Positions 1 through 10,398 of a stretch of 64,000 nt of DNA are shown piece by piece (position 1 is the stretch's first letter; each line of letters starts with the position of its first letter). Position numbers and translations under genes: made by a program. Location: the NCBI GenBank assembly GCA_026936325.1, contig JAPTHN010000003.1, positions 49,902,511 to 49,966,510 on the forward strand. The letters run 5' to 3'. This DNA comes from Platynereis dumerilii (Eukaryota; Annelida; Polychaeta; Phyllodocida; Nereididae). A model generated the notes under the pieces. The model saw only the letters and a list, made by a program, of their open reading frames with translations. It was not told the DNA's origin and did no database searches.

Positions 1-92
1 TTGGGCAGAGGTTTCCAATTTCCAAACTCTGGCCGCGATAGACCCATAGATGGAAATGCAGAAGGATTGGATCGATAGATTCATAGAAACTT

Positions 93-753
93 CTCACACT
101 TAAAAAAGCACACCTTTTAAAAAAGGCAAGCAGAACTTATAAAATATTCAAGATAATCCTTTGTAATCTTCCAAGCCTGCTTATTAACATGTTGGTCAAA
201 GGTTTTAAAAGTTTAAAGAGGCTCCATATGTTTCTCAAAGATCCAGACACAATTTGTAAGATTGTTTCAAATTTGGGATTCACAAAGTTGAATGGGGCTG
301 TAATGTGAAAAATATGCATCACTTCCACATGTTACAGGCAATTTCATTAGTACGCGATTCTAAGACTCTTTACATACTAAATACATGGCATTTTTGCTTA
401 ATCTGATTGGTCCAGGAACAACAGAACGTCATACAGCTAATATATGAAACGTAGCAATTGCCTACATCGCATTGATCCCTCACAGGCAACTGTGAATGAC
501 CAGAATTGCATGGTAATGAAATCACCTGTAATTATTTCAGATCGTCAACAAAGAAGCCCAGCAAGAGAGCATTGCAAAATATTGTCACATTGGGGTAATT
601 GTCCAAGCTTATGACACAACTTTTTTGAAAAGGATGTGACAAACAAAATGTGGGAGGGATATTCAGCCAGATCAGGGCAAAATTCCATGGCCATACCTTA
701 ATTAGAAGCTAGTTTTTAAGCTGTTTTAAAAGGTGTGCGTTTTTAAGTGTGAG
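93..753. mobile_element. Candidate non-autonomous TIR element, 0.66 kb
   Basis: The two ends are inverted copies of each other over about 30 bp. The left end reads CTCACACTTAAAAA followed by GCACACCTTTTAA; the right end is its complement with one or two changes. The interior is AT-rich with no transposase-like frame. No target duplication is obvious, so the exact termini are uncertain. A MITE-like DNA transposon derivative is the simplest reading. Confidence 0.5.
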
Positions 754-1519
754 CAGTGTTTGTTTAGATTGACAGGTAAACCAATAAAAATGCTATTCGA
801 TAGACATACGAGTATTTGGTTGTGGACGTAAGAAGTGAATCATCTTCTGAGCTGAGCTTCTCTCCAACACAAACTAACATCTTAATCAAACAGGAAATGT
901 CAGTAATCTAGTAGCAAACAGAAGTGAAAGTCTAAGCCGTGTCTGAGATACATCATGTATATAATCTCAATCTTCGTAAATTTGATTCTCAATAACAATT
1001 TTCAAAAAATATCATGATTGTCAGAATCTATCCCAGTCTACCACAAGCTAATGTTAGGTCTAGCCAGGTCTAGCCAGCTCTAGTCAGCTCTAACATTTAT
1101 AACACAAACTAATGGTAAAAAGTACAGCAATAAATGGGCTATAATTATAGGAAAGGGCTTTATAATTGCCATGGCAACAAAACCAAGTAGCAATTATTTT
1201 CCAAAATTGGGCAATATGGTCTCCCCAGAGTAATCACTAAAACGATCCTAATTGAATTAATTTGTTTCCAGGCCCAAGGGATCAATTGCTCAGTATACCC
1301 TCAGGGAAATATTGCAATAGACTGTCTAGATGATGGAGCTTCCAGTTATGGCAAATATAGAAATGTACATGTAGATATTCTACTTATAAAGTCTTATATG
1401 TTATGTAGACCGTAGTCCCTTTTACGTTAGAAAGTGCAGTGCTCTAAGTCAGGTTCTTTACAGTGATTGGTTGATGAGATGAGCAAGAGCATTGTCAATG
1501 TTTTGTTACACATTTACAC
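754..1519. other. Gene-free AT-rich stretch
   Basis: No coding signal on either strand. It contains a short tandem of a 10-bp unit resembling AGGTCTAGCC at about 1053-1095 and the X-box-like site listed separately. Confidence 0.6.
1165..1178. promoter_or_regulatory. RFX X-box-like palindrome
   Basis: ATTGCCATGGCAAC differs at one position from the palindromic RFX X-box GTTGCCATGGCAAC. No adjacent exon or promoter is recognised, so function is unknown. Confidence 0.35.
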
Positions 1520-1700
1520 CATGTGTGGGATCTTTTGGAGGCCAGGGTGAAGGTCTCAGTCTGCATTAGTTAGAACCCTGGGTGGGGAACCCAAAATTTC
1601 TGTTGACCTTCATGAGCAAATATCCAGCTGGATGTTGTTTGGGTTTGAATTGGCGGCCCCGTGTATCAGTGTATGTGCTGGGCAAGTAAGATAACCCTCT
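1520..1700. repeat. Dispersed SINE-like family F, two opposed fragments
   Basis: CATGTGTGGGATCTTTT (1520-1536) is identical to 24301-24317 and represents the minus orientation. From about 1611, GGATGTTGTTTGGG followed by GCCCCGTGTATCAGTG is the plus orientation of the same family. Similar pieces occur at 53.8 kb and 59.4 kb. The family is inferred from these internal matches. Confidence 0.45.
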
Positions 1701-1839
1701 CATTGGGTAAAGTTTTGAGGCGATACTTCAGCCCTGCGCTGATATATTCTTCGTGATTCTATTTGGCACCATCCGCCTCTGTATAGATGGGCACAGGACT
1801 CTCGACAGGAGGCTTTTTCTAAGATTCAAGAATCAGCCT

Positions 1840-2084
1840 GTGAATCTATGTCAGCAAAACAGGGGCTATTGTCATGCATAAAATGCAGACGGGCCAAATT
1901 TGCAGAACGGCGGGCGGCGGGATTTCGCAATATAACCCGGATGCACAGTTGCCGGGGGGGGGAAGTTTTTTGCGGGATCGGCCATAATCAAATTCGGGTG
2001 GGGTCAAATATGTGGAACAAGCTGAATTTGCTGTATAAATCGCCTCTATTTTTTTTTTTTTAATTTTCTTGTTGACATGATGAT
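1840..2084. other. Unexplained GC-richer patch
   Basis: A patch with GGCGGGCGGCGGG and a G-run stands out from the AT-rich flanks. Frames are open on both strands here but show no recognisable protein; I treat them as chance. Confidence 0.4.
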
Positions 2085-2163
2085 GAGGGCTCCTGCTCAC
2101 TCTCCAGTCTCATTAATCCACCTCGTGAGTGCCCAGAACTGGATTAGAGGGCTGCACTTACTA
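2085..2163 (+). repeat. Dispersed family D copy 1
   Basis: Core CTCTCCAGTCTCATT, then GTGAGTGCCCAGAACT, then AGAGGGCTGCACTTAC. The same three-block order recurs near 15.6, 22.5 and 55.5 kb, and in reverse near 31.6 and 45.9 kb. It is a short non-coding dispersed repeat, possibly a SINE tail. Confidence 0.6.
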
Positions 2164-2593
2164 TGTCTATCTTTCTATCTACTTATCTATCTTTTTATAC
2201 TTCCAAAGCAAGAATAGATTCTGGTACAGAGGGCCTCTAACTTCTACATCTCCAGTGGATGACATCCAGCTCAAAATGCATCAGAGTGCAAATCACTAAT
2301 TCTCTTATTAATTAGAATATTATTACTAATATTACATGAACATCAGTAAAACACCTATGTAAACTGAGCTATTTAATCAACTTTAAAGTATTTTCTAAAT
2401 TCCCACCCAGGATATTGGGGTAGGTATCCAATATTCCACAGTTGTATCAATACCGTTCACATGGCTCCATGAAGGGTATGAAAAACTATTGTCATTAAAT
2501 AGGCCTTGATAACATCCCCCACACAAGCCATTCATGTAATTGCTACAAATAACTGGCTTCTGTTATAGCCTAAGAGCTATATTGCAAAGCTAT

Positions 2594-2845
2594 TGTGTGA
2601 TGTCACTGACTTAAAAATGTTTTGTTTGTGTCAGTTTTGGTTAATCAGTTCATTCAGTGCTTATTATGTCTAGCATCACAGGTGACAATAAACAATCTAA
2701 TTAAATGACTATAGGTACTTCATCAAATAAGAAGATAAGGAGACCAACAGAAAACTGCCAATGGTGTGGCTGAGCCAGTTTGCAAATTGAAAATAAGAAA
2801 ATTAATTTACCAGTGGACCATCAATCTGCAAAGAGCTCCAATTAA
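2594..2845 (+). repeat. 250-bp dispersed repeat, copy 1
   Basis: Matches 47683-47933 in the same orientation over about 250 bp at an estimated 80-85% identity by eye. Shared blocks include ATGTTTTGTTTGTGTCAG, GTACTTCATCAAATAAGAAG and CAATCTGCAAAGAGCTC. No tRNA boxes or terminal repeats are visible. Confidence 0.7.
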
Positions 2846-3179
2846 TCGTTTGACAAATAATAAGTAAGTTCACTTTGGTAAAATTGTGTTTAGACAGAGT
2901 GAATATAGAAAGCCCACCCACGCTCTAATGTTTCTGACATTTGATATTGAATTGGTCCACTGGTCCAGGCCAGAGTGTGGTAGCCATTTGTTAGAATAAA
3001 TATAGGATGTGTAAAACTAGTGTATGGAGCAAAATGCTATTGTCAAAAGATCAATCCATTTGCTAAAAGGATTGCTATAAAAAGATTTGGGCTGGTGCTC
3101 CTATGTTGTGATATTAGAGCCTCTTGTTGTTGGTCCTATGTTTTTCTGATATTATGGAAAAGCAACAGGATCTAGTACA
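2846..3179. other. Gene-free stretch
   Basis: AT-rich; nothing recognised. Confidence 0.5.
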
Positions 3180-3530
3180 TATCTGTTTGGGTTGATTGAT
3201 ATGAGAGATAGATTGATTCATTGATTAATTAAAGATTAAAGTAGGTATTTGTTCTCTGGTAGATAGATTGATATGATTGACTGCTTGAGAAAAAAACATA
3301 AGATTTGATGGAGTGACCTTTTGATTGATTAGAAACACTGCAAGACAAATGATAGAATGAATTCTCAATTTATTGGAAATTAAGCATCATAAGACAAATT
3401 GATGGACAGAATGCTTGATTGAGTTGGAAATTAGATATTATTGGACAATTTGATGGACTGAATACTTGATTGATTGGAAAGGAAACATTGTAAGACAATC
3501 TGATTGACTGACTTCTGAAACATCATCATC
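3180..3530 (+). repeat. Degenerate minisatellite, left part
   Basis: Diverged repeats of about 60-70 bp built on GATTGGAAATTAAACAT and GACAATTTGATGGACTGAAT. The same motif resumes at 4195, so the intervening 235-bp repeats lie inside this array. Confidence 0.65.
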
Positions 3531-4190
3531 ATCATACTATTAATTCACGGACCCCTTACGCTACTCCAACCGAACTACTCATTGCCCAGTAATCAAAACT
3601 TGCAAGTACCTTTTCTGTATTCTCTACAATGTCCTTACCTGCGTTTCATTCAATTTACAGTCACAGATATTGAGATGATGTTTTCCCATAATCTAAACGT
3701 AGGCCATCAGAAAACACCCTTTCTTGCCCCTTCCCTCACATGCCTGCTTTCACGGGTCTTATGCTAGTACTATTAATTCATGGACCCCTTAGTGCCCTTA
3801 CGCTACTCCAGCCAAACTATTGATAGTACAGTAACGAACATTTGCAAGCAGCTTTTCTGCATCATCTACAATGTCCTTAGCTGGGTTTGCTCTTTGTAAT
3901 TACAGTCCTAGAAATTGAAGTGATGTTTTCTTAACATTTAACTAGATCTTTAAACTACTACCCTTATCATTCTCCTCTTCTTCACATATATCTTCATGGG
4001 TATTATGCTGGTACTATTAATCCATGGGACACAGTGCACCACTCCTGCTAAACCACTGATAGTTCGATTATGACACAGACTACACTGTCTACAATGTCCT
4101 TTGCCGGGTTTGACGTTCGTCATTACCGTCAGAAATTGAAGTGGTTCTGACATGGTTTTTAGAATACTCCTTTTTTTATGAGTGTTATGC
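3531..4190 (+). repeat. Three tandem units of about 235-245 bp
   Basis: Units begin near 3535, 3768 and 4012 with ACTATTAATTCACGGACC or close variants. Each then holds a CTACAATGTCCTTA block and an AAATTGAAGTGATG-like block. Divergence is substantial, so the array is old. Open frames here are shadows. Confidence 0.7.
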
Positions 4191-4194
4191 TAGT

Positions 4195-4440
4195 TATACG
4201 ATAATATGGTGGACTTAATTTTTGGTTGATTGGAAATTAAACATTACAAGACAATTTGATGAATTGACTACTTTATTGTAAGAAAATCAAACATTATAAG
4301 AAAATATCATTTGAATATGATGGACTTAATTCTTGCTTGATTGGAAATTAAACAGTATTGGAGAATTTGATAGACTGAATTCTTGATTGGAAATTAAACA
4401 TTACAAGACAATTTGATGGACTAACATAATAAATGGTTGT
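4195..4440 (+). repeat. Degenerate minisatellite, right part
   Basis: Continues the 3180-3530 motif: GATTGGAAATTAAACA and GACAATTTGATGGACT recur four or five times. Confidence 0.65.
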
Positions 4441-4619
4441 TTATGTGTATATTATGTACCTCCTGATAAGAGAATTAGAATAGACAAGTGTCGTTCTTTA
4501 GGCATGGAACCCATAACATGTCAAAGAGTGTGTAAAGTAATTTGCAATTGCATGCAAATCTCGAAGTCCAAATAGTCTAATGTTTTAATCCAAACTCCAT
4601 TATTAAATTATCTAGAGAC

Positions 4620-5130
4620 CAATCAAATTGTGGTTGTCCAAAAAAAAGGAAGAAAAAAAGTGTCATCTTGGTTGCTGACGTATAATCCAAATTCCATGAT
4701 CCATTAAATTACTATTTTGGTATTCAATCTTTCTTGTTAATCATAAATCCCAGAAATGTATATTATAGGCCCACGGCTGTAAATAGAATCCACTATAGAT
4801 GAAGCTATATTTCCTGTCTTAAACAGTGCAATATTACTTGTGGCTGCTGCTGTGCCTAGTAATGGCAATCAGCTAATTGTGGTGCAATATGGCTTGCCTT
4901 ATTACATTGCGCACCATTATTACTTTGTGTTTTTGGTGATTACATGTTTTCATGCACAACACAATAAGCCTTTCAGTTTTTCTAATCCCCAGTATTTTCT
5001 CCCCAGGGGAAGAATGTGTTTATTTGCATTAGTCCCCTGAACAAATCCCCATGTTTTGTCATCCATAGGCCTATATATTTTCATTTCCTGTAGGACTCTG
5101 TTGGTCCTAGGGTATGTTACTATTTCTATC
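4620..5130 (+). repeat. Direct duplication, copy 1
   Basis: Pairs with 5700-6195 at an offset of about 1065 bp. The 360-bp core from about 4780 is roughly 94-95% identical by eye; the upstream part is more diverged. It carries GCTGCTGCTGTGCCTAGT and CCCAGGGGAAGAATGTG. The small frames inside are not conserved as proteins between copies. Confidence 0.8.
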
Positions 5131-5699
5131 TCTATCCTTTATATTGCTATTCTTCTGTCCTATTTACTTAAATTGTATATCCATTTCTATTCCAATTTTC
5201 TCGTTCAAAATCCGGTGTCGCTAGACGTTACAATTTTTTCTTTATTTATGTTCCGTCTCCTATTTCGCAAATTCCATGATATCTCTCCCACTTTCTTCTA
5301 TCATCTCCAGTATGCTATTTTCTTCCATTTCTACTTTTTGTTTCCATGTTCTGTTTTCATATTCTGTTATCGATTTTTTGTTTTCCATTTTATTATCACT
5401 TTGGTCTCCCAATCTGAATTCTTGATTAATCAGAAGTTAAGGTACTACGTCTGAACTGGCCTAAACTATTCATTGGCTTTTCTTCTCTCTTGACATGGAC
5501 GTAAAAACTTACATATCAATTATTAATGTATGTACATTGTACAACATGTTCCCTTGACAAGTAGATTTGGCTAAATGAAGTTTTCTCGGCATGAAACTTC
5601 AATGCATGGAACAACCACTTTGCAATTAATTGTAAAGAAATTGTATGTCCCATGGCATGGGTCCAATATTTATAAAAAAAAATGTGTAAGATTAAGTGA
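5131..5699. other. Gene-free spacer between duplicate copies
   Basis: Very T-rich. A 132-codon frame at 5056-5454 gives a Phe/Ile/Leu-rich peptide, as expected from T-rich DNA, and has no recognisable domain. Confidence 0.6.
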
Positions 5700-6195
5700 T
5701 GAAGAGAGAAGTCAAATTATTGTTTCCAAAAGAAGGAAAAAAGCATCCTCTTGGCTGTTTAGACATTTATCCAAATTCCATTATCCATTATATTGCTATT
5801 TCAGTACTCAATCTTTCTTGGTAATCCTAAATACTAAATAGATACAAATAGAATCCAATATAGATGAAGCAATATTTCCTGCCTTAAACAGTGCAATATA
5901 ACTTGTAGCTGCTGCTGTGCCTAGTAATGGCAATCAGCTAATTGTGGTGCAATATGCCTTGCCTTATTACATTGTGCACCATTATTACTTTGTGTTTTTG
6001 GTGATTACATGTTTTCATGCACAACACAATAAGCCTTTCAATTTTTTCTAATCCCCAGTATTTTCTCCCCAGGGGAAGAATGTGTTTATTTGCATTAGTC
6101 CCCTGAACAAATCAGCACGTTTTGCCATCCGTATATATTTTCATTTCCTGTAGGACTCTGTTGGTCCTAGGGTATATTACTATTTCTGTCTTTGT
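5700..6195 (+). repeat. Direct duplication, copy 2
   Basis: Second copy of 4620-5130. Differences are mostly single substitutions and small indels. Confidence 0.8.
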
Positions 6196-6342
6196 GTTAT
6201 AACCGATATCTTCCTATAATTTTCTTCATGGTAAACCCCTGTATATTTAAGATGGCTGTAATGATTCAAAGCCACTTGTAAGTAGGTGAAACGAGTGATG
6301 TTTTGCCATCAGGTCAATGAAAAACATCCTCAACCAAACTGC

Positions 6343-6546
6343 GGGGGAGGGTCGCTCTAATGGTAGCGTGCTAGGCTGCCAATCGCTGGGTCAAGGGTTC
6401 AAATCCAGCTCTTGCCGGGTCACCTGGGCCTATGTTGGATGACTGTTTCAATCATCCTTCACCTCATTGCCGTGTTCTCCTCCTGTCCTAATTAACCTAC
6501 CAAATGCATAAATACAGGACGTAAAGCCCCAATCATCCATCCATCT
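6343..6546 (+). mobile_element. Family A tRNA-derived SINE, copy 1, with target duplication
   Basis: Full-length: GGGGGAGGGT start, degraded A-box, B-box GGTTCAAATCC, body with GGGTCACCTGGGCCTATG, tail TACAGGACGTAAAGCCCC ending in ATCC repeats. It is flanked by a perfect 17-bp direct repeat, ATCCTCAACCAAACTGC, at 6326-6342 and 6547-6563. This is the clearest target-site duplication among the SINEs here and shows LINE-type retroposition. Confidence 0.92.
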
Positions 6547-6609
6547 ATCCTCAACCAAACTGCTTGTGCATGCAGGAATTCTCATCTGTAAAGATTGTAT
6601 GAACGCTTA

Positions 6610-6783
6610 ACACAGGTTGTCCTAAAGTGGTAAACTCCTGTAACTTATCTTCTCACCAGATTATTGGCAAAATTTAGCCACATTGTGACATGAGTTCAGT
6701 TAATTAAAACTAGATATCTCACTGATGTCCAGCATTGACAAAATATCAGTAAAATGACTGAACCACTTTAGGATAACCTGTGT
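6610..6783. mobile_element. Small MITE with 22-bp inverted ends
   Basis: Left end ACACAGGTTGTCCTAAAGTG; the right end is its inverted copy with about one mismatch (AGGTTATCCTAAAGTGG on the complement). Length is about 174 bp with no coding capacity. TA lies at or beside both ends, which would suit a Tc1/mariner-type insertion, but the alignment is off by one base. Confidence 0.6.
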
Positions 6784-7283
6784 AGGCGTTGATACTATCT
6801 GGTACTGATGAGATGAAAATATATTGGGTCATAAAGGATGATATTTGAAAAGACTTTAATAAGTAAGTGAAACATCAGGCCGATGTTATTTCAATGGGAA
6901 GGGGGGGGGGTTACTAACCAAATATTTTGACCCCTGCATGTGTAACAGTTTGTGCAGCTAATAAAATTGGCAACCATTTGTACATATCGCCTCAAATATC
7001 CGAATTTATGAACCCATATGTTTTTATCTAATCTGAAGAGCATAGATTCTTGCTTCCACGAGCAGTTTGTGGTTGAGGATGTTTAGTATTGGGCCAATGG
7101 CGAAACATCACATGTTTCACTGACTTACAGGTGGCACTGTAAGTCATATCAGCAATGTTCTCCCTCTATTAAAAGCCATGGTTTTGCTGCAAGTAGTGAG
7201 ATAAGAACAGATGTTCTGTAATTTTGATTTGTGAGAGAATTGCATAACCAAAGTTGCCTGAAGCATTTACAGGGGTGGATTCA

Positions 7284-7443
7284 CAGTGGCGGATCCAGAC
7301 ACGGTCATCTAGGGGGGCCCGGGCGTGTTTTGTCATTCGCGGGCTCACGTCGCAGCGTATTTTCTTCAAAATACTATTATTAATCTCAGTGGTCTAGGGG
7401 GGGGGGGCCTGTGCCCCCTAGGCCCCCCTTGCACCCGCCACTG
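7284..7443. mobile_element. MITE with CAGTGGCGG ends
   Basis: Begins CAGTGGCGGATCCAG and ends with the inverted CACCCGCCACTG. ATTCA lies directly on both sides (7279-7283 and 7444-7448), a plausible 5-bp target duplication. G- and C-runs inside are typical of this kind of hAT-like or Transib-like MITE. Confidence 0.65.
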
Positions 7444-7468
7444 ATTCAGGGGAATTCCCCTGAATCAG
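7441..7468. promoter_or_regulatory. 28-bp perfect palindrome centred on GGGGAATTCCCC
   Basis: The left half is CTGATTCAGGGGAA; the right half is its exact complement. The centre matches the palindromic Rel/NF-kB site. It abuts the right end of the MITE, so it could equally be the target or a by-product of insertion. Confidence 0.55.
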
Positions 7469-7538
7469 ATGAGATTTTTTTAACTTATACCTTTTACGTA
7501 CTTAATTATTAAGCCAGCGCCAAGTCGAACGATGTAGA

Positions 7539-7760
7539 GGGGGAGGGTTAGCTCAGTGGAAGCATTCTGGGCTGCCAATTTGGTCCATAGTTCGAATCCA
7601 GCTCTTGCGGGGTAATCTGGGTCAATGTTGGACGGCAGTTTCCATCATCCTTCCCCTCATTGCTGTGTCCTCCTCCTGTCCTGATTAGCCTACTACAAGT
7701 ATTACTTGTATAAATATTCAAATACAGGATGTAAAGCCCCAATCATCCGTCCATCAGTCA
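7539..7760 (+). mobile_element. Family A SINE, copy 2
   Basis: A-box region GGTTAGCTCAGTGG and B-box AGTTCGAATCC are both well kept. The body has GTTGGACGGCAGTTTC; the tail has TACAGGATGTAAAGCCCC. A short extra block with CAAGTATTACTTGTATAAA lies just before the tail. Confidence 0.85.
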
Positions 7761-7789
7761 TCGGACTATGTTTAGTCTCTGAGCGCTGA

Positions 7790-9029
7790 GGCCCGTTTTC
7801 ACCAACATGGTATTAAGAGTTATGCCAGGTCTTAGCTAAGACCTGGTCTGGCTAAGCCAATCACTCAAGCGGAGCAGGATCAAGGAACATTTGCTGAGTG
7901 AAAGTCTGCACATAGTATTTAAACAACTCAACTGCTACAAACACAATTAATCTCTGAAGTTCCCAAACATGGCCACATGACAAGGTAAGAGAAAAAGAGG
8001 GGTGGGCTTGGAAATTTATAAAAAAGAAAATTAATTAGTTGTCTGTCCAGTGTTGGTGACAGAAATGCATTTTTCTTTAGCCCCCTCCCCTCAAACAATA
8101 AATTAATACAAATCAGCTGGTCATGCATTTTTGCACAATGAAACTACAATAATAGTTGAATCCCTTTGAATATCTTGTATGTCAATTTGTTCCAAAAAGT
8201 GAAAGTGCAAAACCTCGTAACTCAAATCAGATTTTTGAATCACATATTTAGGATATTTCAACCTTTTTTGAAAAATTATGATTGTGGTACGTTTTTTATG
8301 GCTCACAGGAAATTTCCTTTTTAAAAATGTTTTACCTCCCTATATTTATGGTGGTGATACAGGCCATTGAAAAAGAACATGCACAAAAATTTGAAAAAAG
8401 TGTCATTTTCCTCATTTTTGATATTTTAGCCACTAATTAAAATTAGCTGTTGTCATTTATTGTGGTCAAATTATATTTTTTTACTGTTTACCTATAGATT
8501 ACAGGGACATTCATGCTGCAAGTTGCTTTAAAATGTGATAAATGGTCGAGTTACAAGGTTTTGTACTGTAAGAAAGTGAAAGTGCAAAACCTGGTAAGTC
8601 AACATTTTCAATCATATCTGATGGTGACATCCACACTAGGGGTCAACGACCTCTGACAAAAAAATATGCTAAAACAGGGTGTCACTTTCTATAAATCAAG
8701 TTGAGCCTAACTTACATATTGATAAACATTACCATAAAAAAAGATCAGTGATAAGTTTTTTCCAATTTCTGAAAAATGGCTTTTTTTGACATACGAGGTT
8801 TTACACTTTCACCATCGTTATGTTCTGTTTTCATTGGCCTAATCACTTTTTGACACCAAATCAGTTTGAGATGGCTGATCCTTAAGTTTGGTGACAATGT
8901 GTATGATTCACTGAACCTTGACAGGTTTACATGCTTAGCACACTCTTGGTGAAATGGACTTAGTTATACCAGGTTTAAAGGAGTTAACACCAGGCTTAAC
9001 TCTTAATACCATGTTGGTGAAAACGGGCC
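7790..9029. mobile_element. Harbinger-like non-autonomous DNA transposon, 1.24 kb
   Basis: Ends are GGCCCGTTTTCACCAACATG and its exact complement; the inverted match extends through GGTATTAAGAGTTA and, with changes, further in. TGA flanks both ends (7787-7789 and 9030-9032), a possible 3-bp target duplication. The GGCCCGTTT start and 3-bp duplication fit PIF/Harbinger, although that group usually targets TWA. No transposase frame is present. GAAAGTGCAAAACC occurs at about 8201 and 8577 and inverted near 8800, giving nested hairpins. Confidence 0.75.
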
Positions 9030-9032
9030 TGA

Positions 9033-9600
9033 GAGCTTGATGCGCCGCGCGACATAACTTGATATGTCCTCCCCCCTCTTTATATTTTCTGGATCTGCCC
9101 TTGTGAATAACCAAAATGGTTAATCATTAACTTTAGCCCATGATAGCATATTACCATAGAGTTTAACTTATAGATCCATGATATTGCTACCAGATTGGAA
9201 TTCATAACTACATTACATTATTTCATGATTTTATTCTATGACGACTTTTTAGTTCTTAATTTCACCATCTACACATTGTGGCTTGGGGCCATTTTTTAAG
9301 TTGATGCAGCATGTCAAATTGTGTTTGATAAAAAAGGAAAACATTGGCCCATGTGGAGGTCCCAGCTGGATGTAAGAGTCGACCTGATTGGTTGATAGGC
9401 GCGGGGCACATGGCTGCCATGGGGCCGTTATGTTACAGTTTGTTATGACTGGCTTGCATGAATGAGGCATTTGGAAAATTTACTCTTAATTCATGACAGC
9501 AAAAAGGAGTACTTTGATGGGGAATATAATCTAGAAGAAGTGATCTATACCTGCATATATCAGATATATCTATCACAGATTGTGCAGTACTGGTGTGATA
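9033..9600. other. Gene-free stretch upstream of the candidate exon
   Basis: No repeat or coding signal recognised. AG dinucleotides near 9578 and 9586 could be acceptors, but the frame used downstream is closed by a stop at 9606-9608. Confidence 0.5.
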
Positions 9601-9615
9601 ACATATAACTTGGAG

Positions 9616-9818
9616 TGTACAAGTGGTCTGACCCATTGGATTACTCCGGCACCCCCCTCCCGGCTAACTTTACCTGCCCAACAGCAAATGCCCGGGAGAT
9701 GGTCTGCACCTACCCCGTCTCATCCGATCCCGTGTCTTCTTATTTGCAGACCCAAAACACAGGCCAAGGGTTCACTATGTCCGTTTTGAACAATCCGGAA
9801 AATAGATACAGTGCAGAG
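9616..9818 (+). CDS. Candidate internal exon of an unrecognised extracellular protein
   Basis: This frame is open from 9609 to the donor GAG|GTAAGC at 9818/9819 and ends in phase 0. The 68 or so codons are GC-rich and favour C or G at third positions, unlike the AT-rich surroundings. The peptide begins YKWSDPLDYSG, has two cysteines about 15 residues apart, an N-glycosylation sequon (NFT), and ends FTMSVLNNPENRYSAE. That mix suggests a secreted or cell-surface beta-rich domain, but I do not recognise the family and assign no function. The start is uncertain: 9616 follows GGAG and the pyrimidine tract is poor. A stop just upstream in frame leaves open a pseudogene or a later acceptor at 9623. 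The next exon was not found. Confidence 0.5.
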
Positions 9819-10398
9819 GTAAGCTATTAACATATTTCACCCCTTGATACACTGTTTATATTGTTACACTGTTTAATATTGTGATTTGTTAATTGGTTAC
9901 ATGTTTCCAAGAAATTCCAACTAATGATTGATGTGTATAATGAAAATTTACATGTACCACAAATGTATCCCATGTATGCATAGTGTTAAAAGATGGATTA
10001 ATAGCTCAAGTGATGGATGTACCAGAACAGTTAATGCCATGAATATACTGATGGATCCATTGGATCCCACCTATAGGCTACAGAGATATGTGGTTACCTA
10101 TAAGGGGATCTGTATGTTTTTGCAGTATTTACACCCAATATCTATTACTTGCTTACAAGATAATGCATGTAACACTTGACCAATACATTGATCTGCATGT
10201 CATACCAAAAAAATGGTGAAAAAGTACTAAATTGATCAAGAGATGGGAGTATTTACACATCTTCTACAGAGATGGTACACCATAGGAGCTCTCTTAAAGC
10301 CCCCATCCCTTGCCCCACCTCAGCTACATGAGAGGAACAGCCTTCTCCCCGCAAGAGGTGCAAGCCTTCAGATGGGTCCTGCTTTAGTTGGGCCAATT
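9819..10398. other. Presumed intron 3' of the exon
   Basis: Begins with the donor GTAAGC. AT-rich, with no further coding signal or recognised repeat. Confidence 0.5.

Larger units (their letters stand above)
6240..7175. mobile_element. Foldback-like inverted repeat hosting a SINE and a MITE
   Basis: The left arm (about 6268-6342, resuming at 6564) contains CACTTGTAAGTAGGTGAAAC, GATGTTTTGCCAT and ACATCCTCAACCA. The right arm (about 7020-7145) is its inverted, diverged copy. A third partial copy of the arm lies near 6860-6890. Family A SINE copy 1 interrupts the left arm, and a small MITE lies between the arms. Outer ends are approximate and the superfamily is not determined. Confidence 0.55.

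Noticed and set aside
5056-5454. A multi-pass membrane protein of 132 residues
   Set aside because: Hydrophobicity comes from T-rich composition; there is no domain or conservation, and it runs from a duplicated block into unique DNA.
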